Source of the DNA: Cadophora sp. MPI-SDFR-AT-0126
Lineage: Eukaryota > Ascomycota > Leotiomycetes > Helotiales > Ploettnerulaceae
Direction of reading: 5' to 3'
NCBI GenBank assembly: GCA_020747065.1
Contig: JAGMVK010000006.1
Coordinates: forward strand, 434,001 to 498,000
Length of the DNA: 64,000 bases
Under the pieces are notes generated by a model. The model had not been told where the DNA came from. It was given only the letters and a program-made list of their open reading frames with translations, and did no database searches. Of the stretch, positions 34,266 to 44,650 are shown piece by piece (positions within the stretch are counted from its first letter, which is position 1; every line of letters starts with the position of its first letter). Both the position numbers and the translations under genes were made by a program.

Positions 34266-35216
34266 TTACTCAAAAACCATTTTATTGACAATGGACCCAA
34301 GCCCATCCAATTCAACCTCAACAACATCTCCATTGTTCAGCAACTGGCCCCTGAAGAGACCGACTCCTGAAGGAGTACCAGTCATAATCACCGTCCCTTT
34401 CCTCAAAGTGGTCCCTCTCGACAAGTGATGTATCAACTGCCGAACAGACCAGATCATATCGTCCGTTCCAGTCTGCTGCACCACCTCCCCATTTACTTTG
34501 GTCTTGTAGTTCAAGGCTTGCGGATCTGGTACTGCCTTGGCTGACCAGATGGCGGGTCCCAGCGGAGCGAAGCCGTCGAAAGACTTTGCGTAGCAGAACT
34601 GGCCGCCAGATACATCGGGCATCTGGTAGTGTCTTGCTGACACATCGTTTCCGATGCTGTATCCGAGCACGTAGTTCAGAGCGTCTGCCTCCGAGACGTT
34701 TTTGGCGTCTTGGCCGATGATGACGCAGAGTTCACCCTCATAGTCCAGCTTTTCTTGGGCCTCGGGGTGCACGCTGACTGGATCGAAAGGTCCGTTGAGG
34801 GCGTCGCTGGGTTTGGTGAACACGACGGGCCATTTCGGTACCGCGAGCTATTTTCACCATTCATATTAGATCGGCAACGACCGAATTGAAATCTTGGAAA
34901 TTCGGGGGCTTATTTACCTTCGCTTCCGCTGCATGTTTGCGGTAGTTTAGGCCAACGCATTGAATGATTGGTGTTGATTCGAGGGGACAGAGTAGCTGTT
35001 GATTTTAACGTTAGGAAGTACTCAGGAGGAGGCATTTAGAGCACTCACTTTTTCTACCACATCCTCCTTGCCAGTTCGCGAAAAAGTACCAGAGGGATTT
35101 TTGTTCAGCCTTGCGACCTTGTATTTTCCAGCTATGCTTTCGAGCAGGTCCCCGTAATGAATTTGACCTCCTTCGCTGTAACGAACCAATTTCGTGAAAG
35201 TGGCTGCGATATCCAT
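34266..35216 (-). CDS. Small FAH-fold hydrolase/isomerase (~275 aa)
   Basis: Three exons: 35216-35049, 34995-34918 and 34847-34266 (donors GTGAGT and GTAAAT; all phase 0). Core marks: PIIQCVGLNYRKHAAEAK, WPVVFTKPSDALNGPFDPV, metal ligands Glu/Glu in LDYEGELCVIIG and Asp in GYSIGNDVSARHYQ, then YAKSFDGFAPLGP, HHLSRGTTLRKGTVIMTGTP and GDVVEVELDGLGSIVN. This is the short FAH family: acylpyruvase, fumarylpyruvate hydrolase, or 2-hydroxy-dienedioate isomerase/hydrolase types. Divergently paired (339 bp) with an extradiol dioxygenase whose ring-opened product it could process. The metal site is complete. Confidence 0.93.
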
Positions 35217-35555
35217 ATTGAAAAATTCAAAAAGTCACTGGACGTGCGGTAGACAGATGTTCAATTGTCTCAAGACTAATATACTTCGTCTTAACTTTGA
35301 CATGTGCGAAATGCGAGATACATATCATCGGCAGTTGCGCCCCCGCCAAGGATGCATTCCGGCCGGGCATCCCATCACCGCCCCTCGCGGCATATATCTG
35401 GCCGTGGTGGGCCGCTTCACGGTCGCCGGGATGCAAAGCAGGAACTGTAAATTTAGGTATAATTGTGCAAATTCTAATATGGTATGTAGCGCGGGACTTG
35501 TCTGGCAGTGTTCTTTTCGCATAGCAGGAAATAATCTCAAAAAAAAAAAATCAAT
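35217..35555. promoter_or_regulatory. Shared divergent promoter, FAH-fold enzyme / extradiol dioxygenase
   Basis: 339 bp between two start codons, so co-regulation is likely. The middle is G+C-rich with CGG/CCG words (CCGGCCGGG near 35361, CGGTCGCCG near 35420), of the kind bound by Zn2Cys6 factors. An A10 tract precedes the dioxygenase start. Confidence 0.55.
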
Positions 35556-36774
35556 ATGGGGCAGGCATCAAAAATCAACGTCCTTCGACTTGGATTTGTG
35601 CATTACAAGCACCCAGATCTGGAACGCATAAACAAGTTTTTGGAGGATTTCGGTCTCATCAAAGTCTCGCAGCAAGGGAGTCGTATATATTACTGCGGCT
35701 ACGGCGTTGATCCGTACATTTATATCGCCGAGCAATCGCCCTCCGGCACACGCGAATTCGTGAGGGCAGCCTGGGTAGTGAAATCTGCTCAGGATTTGGA
35801 GCTTGCTACCGCGGAGGCCAATGCATCACCAATTCAGACCAACGACAGCCCTGGAGGAGGCCAGATCGTAAACATCAAGGATCCTAGCAACTTCACTGTC
35901 AGCTTCATCTACGGCCAAGAGTTGAGGGAGAAGGAGGTGCAGGCGAGCGTTGCTCGCCACACGACTGAGAAGTCCTCGAACGAGGCATTCACGAAGCAGC
36001 GACATGGAGATTTCCGTCGATTCAACAAGGGCCCAAGTCTGGTACACAAGCTGGGCCATTATGGGTTGATCGTGCCGAAGGGCAAATTTCGTGAAGTATA
36101 CGACTTCTACATCTCTTTGATCAATCTGAAGCCCTCGGATGGCGTGTACGATCCTGCTACTGGCGAGGATAAGACGTGTTTCATTCACATCGATCATGGC
36201 GCAGAGCACACTGATCATCACGTAAGTCATCCTTTCCTATATATGTTCTGACGAGACTGGCCATGTCCGTCTGACAAACTTCGTGAAGAGTTTCTTCATT
36301 GGATGGCAAGACGAGAGCAAGCCCGCTTTCGTCCATCACTCTAGCTTCGAAGTCAACGATTACGACACGCAGTCCTTAGGTCACGATTGGCTTCAAAGTC
36401 AGGGCTGGATCAATTGCTGGGGTATTGGTCGCCACGTTCTTGGTAGCCAGATCTTCGACTATTGGTGAGTTACTGGTCACGCCCTTGTTTATTTCATCGA
36501 AAGATCAATCAACTAACCATCTTTCAATAATAGGTTCGATGCATCCGGCAACATCATTGAGCACTACTCCGACGGCGATCTCGTTAATGAAAATCACACC
36601 TTCACCCGCGACCCAGAAGCGGAAGATACATTGTACGTGTGGGGGCCGAATGTTCCGCTTGCATACGTCACGGGAAAAGTGGAAGATGCACTTCCTGGCC
36701 CTACGTCTGAAAAGAAGAAATTGTCAGTGAGGCAACCTGATCTCGTGAAGGCGGTAGAAGCACAGTTCGCGTGA
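35556..36774 (+). CDS. Extradiol ring-cleavage dioxygenase, VOC/glyoxalase fold (~360 aa)
   Basis: Three exons: 35556-36221, 36289-36464 and 36534-36774. Two VOC modules: residues 8-120 (KINVLRLGFVHYKHPDLERI) and about 160-330. The second carries the expected Fe(II) facial triad: His near 168 in LVHKLGHYGLIV, His near 238-239 in AFVHHSSFEVND, and Glu near 290 in GNIIEHYSDGD. The layout matches 2,3-dihydroxybiphenyl/catechol 2,3-dioxygenase relatives, which open catechols beside the hydroxyls with O2. The 5' splice site GTAAGT and the acceptor GTGAAG at exon 2 were chosen by phase. In a fungus such a gene is unusual. Its neighbours (two monooxygenases, two FAH-fold enzymes) fit a meta-cleavage route. 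Substrate unknown. Confidence 0.9.
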
Positions 36775-37647
36775 TGGCATGGCGAACGTTGTATTTGATG
36801 AGACGAGGGAATAGATGATGTTGAGGCAAATTGACACAACCTGTATTGTAATTTTTTTTTAAAAAAAGGTCTTCTTTCGGTACTTTGTAACTTTCTATGG
36901 AGAAAAAGTCTTGGAAAATACGAACCTGTGAATTCCTGGACCTAAGTTGTTGCCATTGTCGCTCGTTGTACGGCTGCTTCCAAGTCACAATGACAGAGTC
37001 AATCTCGAAAATTTTACACCCCGAGTCGATATTTCGGCTAATTTTTCAAGCCACGGTCGGCTTTCAATTCATGTTGTACATTCACCCTGCTGTATGACTA
37101 CTTGTACAGAAGAATCTTTCTAGAATGCTGCTATAGCGAGCAAAGATCCCTTTCCATCTATCCAATTAACGAGAAGGAAGCGTGTTTGGAAATTCGATAG
37201 CTGGTTTCATCTAAGGACGGGAAAAAGAGATTCGGCGTAAATATCTCCACGGGTAACTCTCACTTGGACCTATATGTACTCATTTCATTCCAACAAAATG
37301 CTTAAAATTTGACTGGTCCTATCTGCATTTCGCATTTTCTGTGTTTTTATATACAGTACATCCAACAGGTCGAACGAGTCTATATTTGAAAGTACAAATA
37401 TGAAAGGGGCACATGCACGTCATGTCAGCTTATTCTGCTCCAAGCGTACATATTCTAGAAGAGATGAAATGCATCCTTGCATCTTTTGTAATTATTCTAT
37501 AGTTACCCTGGACCCTCTCCCGAAGATCTCTACTGTATCTCTACCGTAGCTTGCTACATCGGGGTTCCAGTAATCACTGTAAAAGACCAAAGACCATTCA
37601 ATTTGTGGAAGCTGTAACCAATTGTGCCGTCGTAAAATTCTCGTGAG
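36775..37647. other. Convergent intergenic, A+T-rich, no gene
   Basis: 3' flanks of the dioxygenase and the MDR gene. Stop-dense in all frames. Confidence 0.5.
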
Positions 37648-38780
37648 CTAGACCACCTTTGTGTCTGCTATCCGTATCACGTACCGGAACGCGCTCACTT
37701 TGTTATCCCTCAAGCTCTTCATAACACCCGGTAGACCACTCAATCCACCTGGGACTACTTTGTACGGGTGGGTCTTGAGCCAACCATCTTCCAATGCTTT
37801 AGAGAGATAACTGGAGTACACGAAGGCGAAATCCTGGCCTCGGCCGTCGGGAATGTAGTTGATGCCTTGTTCGGGCTTTACCGGGAAGGGGCCAGTGTGG
37901 AGGTACCCTGCGAAAGTGATTGATGTGCGCATGGTCTTGGATGGCATGTTGTAGTCCTTCTCATGTAGCACAAATGTTGCAGAGCCTTGGTTTGGAGTGA
38001 CAACTTCGGACAGAACTTCGAGGCTACCATTGCCTGAGACACAGTCAAAGGCATGGAGAAGGGGTAAGTTTCCTTGGACCTTCAGAGCTTGGCGAATATT
38101 CTTCACCATGGTGTCATGTCCTTCCCTGTGATCTACGACCACATCACCCTTCGACGGGTCAATGATTCCTTCGACAAGGCCACGTCCAGCACCTGCTACA
38201 GCAATGATTGGATGCAAATTTGATCTGGAAGCGAGTTTGATAGCGTATGCTCCCACAGTAGTGGAGGCGCCATAAATCAACAGTGGAGTCGGCTTTGTTG
38301 CTGGTGCCCAAGGAGGTGGTAATCCCAGAGAATGATAAAGGCCAACAACTGCTGTCAAGGCTGGCAGAGGCATCGTAGAAGCCTATCCAATGAAAATTAA
38401 TTTAGCGACTATAATGTTCAAAGGAATTGAGGGACAAAACGTACTTCTTCGAAAGAAATCTTGTCAGGTAAGTGGAAGGTGGTCACCGCAGGCGCAATAG
38501 CAAACTCCGCATAACTTCCTCCAGGGGTGCCCATCGGATGGAATGCTGCCACCCGGTCTCCTTTCTTGAATCCAGAAACGCCAGGGCCAACACTTTCAAC
38601 AATGCCTGCTATGTCGTCGCCAGAGTTCATGGCAGTGTCTGTGTAAAACACTGCCTTCCAGTCCTTGGGATTGCATCCTGAGCAGATCACTTTGATCGAC
38701 AATTCTCCCTGCTTAGGCGTAGGGACCAGCGAGTGGACTATTTTAACTTCCATAGAAGTCTGCACTATTGCTTCCAGCAT
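37648..38780 (-). CDS. MDR-superfamily quinone/enoyl reductase-like protein (~356 aa)
   Basis: Two exons: 38780-38445 and 38382-37648 (donor GTACGT, acceptor GGATAG; phase 0). The N-terminal GroES-like domain has VICSGCNPKDWKAV, GDDIAGIVESVGPGVSGFKK, GDRVAAFHPMGTPGGSYAEF and TTFHLPDKISFEE. The Rossmann domain has LLIYGASTTVGAYAIKLASR and the cofactor-site Asp in DPSKGDVVVDHREG. Catalytic-zinc ligands of alcohol dehydrogenases are absent, pointing to the zinc-free quinone oxidoreductase / enoyl reductase branch, using NADPH. Within the cluster it could reduce a quinone or an unsaturated ring-cleavage product. No signal peptide. Confidence 0.9.
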
Positions 38781-39919
38781 GGCTGAAGCGTATTTGTTGC
38801 GTTTCTGGTAGTGTTGAGGGTAGAATGAACGGAGCTAGGAAGTTGGAATTTGGAATCTGGAATTTTGAACTTTCAATGCCTGCAAATTGCGTCGGATTAA
38901 CGAATGAATATCTTGCTAGCGAAATGCTCACGGCGGCAATGCTAAACACAGCAGGGTTGTCCGTCAACGACAGTAAGCGGAGAAGAGCGGCGGCGTCGGA
39001 TCGCGGGCTTCGCACGGCATTGCCGGTATGTAATTCACGTGACGATGTTGAGGTTCATCAAGACTAAGCTAAACTTGACGGAGGTATTGCGATCTACGTC
39101 CAAGAGTGGGTAGAAAGCCCGAAGCCAAATCGTAGGAAAGGTTGGTACGATGAAATTGCCCGCCATCACTTGCTCGAGGGCCTGTTCTCCGCTTCTAATG
39201 ATGATGAAGTTTGCTTCTGATGTTAAGCGAGGCTACATACAAAACACGCTCCTTCTGATGTTTTCGTGACTTTCACCCGCGCAGAATTGTATTTTCAATG
39301 CCTCCCTAAATGTCTCTGAATTCGATATATATCATGTGCCAGGTCTCTTCGCTTTTGAGGAAGGGTCAGAAAAAGAAAACAAATCATATAGATTGGTACT
39401 ATCAAGCAAGACAAGGAACCTACAATTCACGATTGACCTCTGAATATCGGCCACGATTTCGAATGATCTGTTTTGATTTCTCAAGGCCACATTTAATATT
39501 GTTAGATGGCCCGATCATGTTTACTGGGAAGCTGTGATGTGGAAACTCGTTTCTCCGTTTGTAGTCACAAAGGCTTCCACTCCAGAGATGAGCAGCGCTA
39601 CAGCCTTTGGCGACAATGATGAAAAAGAAGAAATAGGAAAACAGAAATCTAGATAGAGGAGATAATCTTCCATCATCTTGTTTCATGAATGCCTGTGAAT
39701 TAAAAGTTGCGGTGACGAACGTCAACACTGTTGACTGAAATGATTTCATTGATGGACCTGAGTCCTTGGCCCAAAAAAAAGCGGTGACTGAAGTGATACA
39801 ATAGAATGATTTTCCTCAAGGTCTAGTTGCATGTAATCGTGTGTAGTATTGGTCACCTAGTCTATAATCCAAAATCCTGTTTCAGTCTGACATCGTTCGA
39901 AACTTGCAAGAAAGTACAT
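38781..39919. promoter_or_regulatory. Upstream region of the MDR gene and 3' flank of the FAD monooxygenase
   Basis: Non-coding, 1.1 kb. About 235 bp before the MDR start there is an inverted repeat CGGCA-T-TGCCG at 39015-39025, followed by CCGGTATG and TTCACGTGA. Short open frames (39420-39749) look spurious. Confidence 0.45.
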
Positions 39920-41993
39920 TCACTTCTGAAACGCAGCCAATAGTTTCACCTCGTCCTGGTTCACGTTCCCAACTGTGCCGGTGAATCCCTTTTCCCCTAC
40001 CTGATCAAGCAGATGGTTTTTCTTGTCGTCGTTGGCACCTAGCCCCAAAGGCTCCGGTAGAGAAGACAGCTTCCCAGTGGCAATGTTCAGTATTGTGGAT
40101 ACATCGAGGTTTGCGTCTATGTCGATAGGTGAGCGCCAGGCAACAAAGTCGTCAGGGCGTACCAGCACCGCCTCGCGCTCCCAGACTGCCGCAGCGTGGC
40201 TTTCATTGGGCAGTTGCAGAGGTTTGAGAGGAATGCCGTGGAGTTTGGCAATCTCTACAAACTTAGCAGCCCATGCACCGGTCTTGGAAAAGTCGACGAG
40301 CGTGTAATCCGGACCGAAGAGGCTGAAGATGCTTGTCTTGCCGTCAGCGAGATATAAATGAGGAGCTCGAACGCCAGGTTTAGTGGAGGCGATATATTTA
40401 CGAGGGCTCCATGTGGCAGGACCAGAAGTTCTTGTATTTGTAGGAGTCTCGTGGGCCACAACGGGGGAGTAGTCGTTACGATAGCCGAATTCAATTCCGT
40501 GATCCTTGTTCTCGCCGTCGTGAGCCAGCGTGTGTTCAGCAATGCGCTGCCGTAGTGCTCGTCCTTTTTCATTCTGGGCCGTCACGACATCCTCACCAGC
40601 CTCCGTCACCCAGCTGACATAATCTGCATGGACTTTGTGGTGCACGCCAGACCTCTCGATGTTGCGAATTGCAACGGGCCTGCGTTCAGCCTCGTAGGAA
40701 TCGAGCAGAGATCTGCCGCCGTAACCAGCCAACACTGCTGCTATTTTCCAGCCAATATCGAAGCTATCGCCCACGGCAGTATTCATCCCATATCCGCCAT
40801 TTGGGATGTTCTGATGTGCGGAATCGCCGGACAGGAAGACTCTGCCAGTGCCGTTTTGAGAGACGTAGGCATCTGCAACACAGATGTTCGGCCGCCAGGC
40901 GCTTTTCACCATGACTTCGTCGATTTGAATACGTACTGGCCCTGCAGATCCCCCTAGAACCCGGTATATAGCGTCTTTGGCATCAATCGCTTCCCAGTCA
41001 GAGTCGAGGGCTATCGGCAGATGACAGGTCCATGTATCAACCTCATCCTGACTGATGATAACGCCGCCGTTGGAGAAGAAAATGTGCCAAAATTGGCCCT
41101 GCTTGTGTAAAATGGCAAGATCGCGAGACTTGAAGTGAACTAACATCATGGCCATAGGTCTGTTGAGGATAGAATTGTCAGCAGCGGAACGTGCGAAGTC
41201 ATTATATTGTGTCAGTCAACTTACACAGGTCCCCCAATCATGTTCGCCCCAATGCTTTTTCGAACACGACTTCCGGCGCCGTCGCAGCCTATTACATACT
41301 GACTACGGACAATGTGTCTCTCACCTGTGTTGACATCAAGCAGGTGAGACTCCACTCCATTCTCTGATTCCTCAAGTGATTCAAATTTGAGCCCAAAATG
41401 TGAGCCAATCAAGGGCTCAGCTTGAATTCGCGGCTTCAGCCAAGCTTCGAATAGAGCTTGAGAGCAGCGCTGGTATGGTTGCGCAGGCATTGAACCATCG
41501 TTCTCATTTTTGATTCGTTCCCGCCACTCCTTTGGCGAGGGTAGATCCTGTAATCACTCAGCTTTCTGACCTACAAGTCCACAACAGTACTTGCAACAGA
41601 CCCATTTTGAAACAATTTCCCCGCCAGGCCCCAGTCCGGTGGAAAACAATACGTCGAAAGAGTAGTTTTGAGGAACACCTGGGTACCCAAGTCAGCAATG
41701 AATCGCAGTCACCAATATTGTAAGGCGCTACCAATCTCCCTCAGTTTGTCCGCGATTCCTAGCCTGGCCAACAACTCCATACTCCTGACGTTTGTAATAT
41801 CCATTTTTGGCCACTTGGTTGTGTCCAAATTTCGTTCAAGTAACATGCACTTGACGTTTTTTCGGGATAGCTGCAAAGCTGCAATCAAGCCAGCTGGCCC
41901 AGCCCCGACAACAAGAACCGGCACATTGTGTGTAGAGACCTGCGTACATGGTTAGCAGCAACCATTTCCCTCCTTGAGTGACTCTATTACCAT
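39920..41993 (-). CDS. FAD-dependent aromatic monooxygenase, phenol hydroxylase type (~616 aa)
   Basis: Five exons: 41993-41991 (the ATG alone), 41939-41732, 41678-41602, 41547-41225 and 41159-39920. Phases close over 617 codons. FAD motifs in order: VPVLVVGAGPAGLIAALQLS (GxGxxG), LLER, YVIGCDGAGSRVRKSIG (DG motif near residue 185), and GRVFLSGDSAHQNIPNGGYG with MNTAVGDSFDIGWK (GD motif near 315). The C-terminus has the thioredoxin-like domain region (LVDFSKTGAWAAKFVEIAKL, VLVRPDDFVAWRS) seen in the PheA/TfdB branch. It hydroxylates phenolic rings with NAD(P)H and O2, typically giving catechols. It is head-to-head with the FAH paralogue. The start rests on a one-codon exon; no alternative in-frame ATG precedes the FAD motif. 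Confidence 0.9.
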
Positions 41994-42606
41994 CTTGTTT
42001 TCCTTCTCGGTCGACTGTATAGTTCACTGGCTGCAGATGCAAGTGCAAGAAGTGGACTGTGTTCGTGAATAGTGTTGCTCCAACTGTCAAAGTAACGAGG
42101 TCATTTTGCTTTCGTATCTCAGCGACTGATACTACTGCTTTCTTAAACTCAAACAAAGTTCCTCCGTGATGGCTCCCGCCTTGAGCCGTCCCCACTCATC
42201 CCTATTTGACCAATCTCAGGACTGGATACGTAGGAGGTCTCTCATGGGCACTTGTGGGAGTGATCTCAACTTTCTTGAGAATCTAGCTGAAAATTACCAA
42301 GTACTCACCCATTGAGGGCCTTTTAAATCCGTACAGGGCCGTATTGCGCTTAATACCCGCCATAAGTTCAGCTGAGTTCAATACAATTGTTAACCTTTTC
42401 CCACAGCCCCACCGGCACTTGACGGCATACATACTCGCTATTAAACACCCTCATCATATCAAGTCAAACCCGGTATGCCGGCCGCCGCCGCGATGTGACC
42501 GAATTAGAAACGCATTCGCTGCGACTTGAGAGCATCCTATACAGAGTTTCTATTTGACATTTAACTATCGATGTCGAGTAAAGCGTAGCAGCGGTAAACC
42601 AAAACA
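41994..42606. promoter_or_regulatory. Shared divergent promoter, FAD monooxygenase / fumarylacetoacetase paralogue
   Basis: 613 bp between two start codons. It contains a CGG-TATG-CCG palindrome at 42471-42480 within a C/G-rich patch (CCGGCCGCCGCCGCG), a plausible Zn2Cys6 site. Confidence 0.5.
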
Positions 42607-44155
42607 ATGGGAGTCAAAATCGAGATCCCCTCAGGTTCGCCCTTCACAATCAAAAACATACCCTTCGGAGTTATCTCGACGAAAACAAATCCATTGCCAC
42701 GATGTGCTACCGCAATTGGCAATTATACAATTGATCTCACAGTGTATTGCAAAGGGGGACGTTTCAATGAACGAAGTCCTGGTGTCTCTTTCGAGGAGAT
42801 ATTTCAGCAGGTAAATTCATTTGGTGTCGTACAAGAATCACGGCTCTCTTGCTTACAATATCAACAAAGTCAACATTAAATAAATTCGCTGCCTTGCCCC
42901 ACACCGTCCGACAAGCGGTGCGCCAGAAGATCATCCAAGACATCAACGATGCCGCAGTGGAAGAAGAATGTCTAGTTCCACTTGACCTGGTGACGATGCA
43001 TCTTCCTATGCAGATTGGAGGATTTTCTGATTTCTACTGCTCGCTGGAGCATTGCCGGAACGTAAGTGCAGCACCAATCTAGCATTAAAGAACAACAATA
43101 CCCATAAGGTCTAGAGTACTTCGAACATGGCAACCGCCGGGGCAGCAATTCCGAAAAATTGGTTCTATGCACCTTCCGTCTACAACTCTCGCGTGTCAAG
43201 CGTAATTCCATCACCGCAGTCCTTTCGTCGCCCGCGAGGAGTATATTTCAGAGATGGCGACATCCCGACTTATTCCCCGTCGCAACAGCTGGACTACGAA
43301 TTAGAGATGGGATACTTCGTTTCACAACCCGTAGCATATGGGAGCGAGCTAGATATTGCAATGGCGGACGAGCATATCTTTGGGTTTGTGCTTCTGAACG
43401 ATTGGTCAGCTCGAGATCTACAGATGTTCGAAATGAAGCCACTGGGCCCGTTCCATGGAAAAGGTGCAGCATTGTGCCACTGAACTTTTGCGTATCCCTA
43501 TGGCTAATTCGTTGGATAGGATTCGGAACATCAATCTCGACGTGGGTTGTCACAATGGATGCGTTAAACCCTTTCCGCTGCTCTCCTAAGACCGAGCAAG
43601 ACCCACCTCCTTTTGACCACCTGAAATGGCCGAGAAAGGTAGACGGTGCAATAGATGTCAGCTTGCGTGTAACACTTGTCAGTATGTATATTAATTCCAC
43701 TGAGCCATGACAAGATTACTCACTCTTTCATAAAGGGAAGGGCAGGCGCCATGTCCTGGGAACAAGTAACTTGAAATACCTCTACTGGACCCCATTCCAA
43801 CAGATAACCCACCACGCGTCCGCCATGTGTGGTCTAGAGACCGGCGATCTACTTGGCACCGGCACGATATCTGGAGATGTAAGCCATACTGATTCTTATG
43901 TGAATCTTTCTGCAATTACTGACATCCACAAAACAGGCAATTGACGATCTGGGGAACAAGACCGAGCTCGGCTGTCTCTACGAGGCAACACAGGCAGGCA
44001 CGCGGTTTGTCACTTTGGAAGATGGGTCACAGATGAGATATCTTGAGGATGAAGATGAGATTGTTTTGGAGGGTTGGTGTAAGGAAGGGAATGGAGAAAT
44101 AGCTCTGGGGTTTGGGGATTGTAGGGGGAAATTACTCCCGGCGTTGAAGGGCTGA
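42607..44155 (+). CDS. Fumarylacetoacetase paralogue with altered catalytic His (~422 aa)
   Basis: Six exons: 42607-42810, 42870-43061, 43115-43463, 43520-43681, 43736-43878 and 43937-44155; phases close. The full FAH architecture is present: N-terminal domain (SPFTIKNIPFGVISTKTNPL), then the catalytic domain with metal ligands Asp in FSDFYCSLEH, Glu/Glu in LDYELEMGYFV and Asp in VLLNDWSARDLQMFE, then SNLKYLYWTPFQQITHHAS, GDLLGTGTISGD and DEIVLEGWCKEG. Length equals that of canonical FAH. The block NW-6 residues-YHGRASS of canonical enzymes reads NWFYAPSVYNSRVSS here: Asn (near residue 156) replaces the catalytic His. I infer a paralogue for another acylpyruvate-type or ring-cleavage substrate, or a changed reaction, rather than the housekeeping tyrosine-pathway gene. 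Confidence 0.9.
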
Positions 44156-44650
44156 GTTAAGACTTCCAACAAATGAAGACTTTTTTGGTATTACAAAATT
44201 GACTTATGATTGGAACACAGTTAAAAGCTTGAAGTGGAGCAACTCGAAAGCAACCCAGTTATGTGCATTCTGATTTCATCAATAACGTGTCTTTGTAACT
44301 CTGAAGTATTGGGACTTATTGCGCCCGGAGCCGTGAGTTGCGCTGAAGCAAAGATCAAGTTCATTACCTCAAGGCTTTTGTTACATTTGTGGCTTGGACT
44401 GTCAAAAGAGACCTAGGTAGAGTTTATTACATGTGATGTGAATGCCTCCTATTTTACCATTTGCAGGCCCGTTCCAACGCCACCTCAAAAAGATTGCCAT
44501 AAGAACAGGGTAAAAGTCTCTCTTAGCTCAATGCGTATGGTATGGACTATCATCTCTACAGATCCTCGTGCCAGTTCTCCGCTTCCTTGGACAGGTCAAT
44601 TCAATCAGTCGCACTCCGAGCATAATACTTAACGCAATCTTGATAGAGAA
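44156..44650. other. Convergent intergenic, no gene
   Basis: 3' flanks of the FAH paralogue and of the Zn2Cys6 regulator. Confidence 0.5.

Noticed and set aside
34266..35216. Assigning the short FAH-fold gene as the tyrosine-pathway fumarylacetoacetase
   Set aside because: At about 275 residues it lacks the N-terminal domain of true fumarylacetoacetase; it belongs to the short acylpyruvase/isomerase branch.
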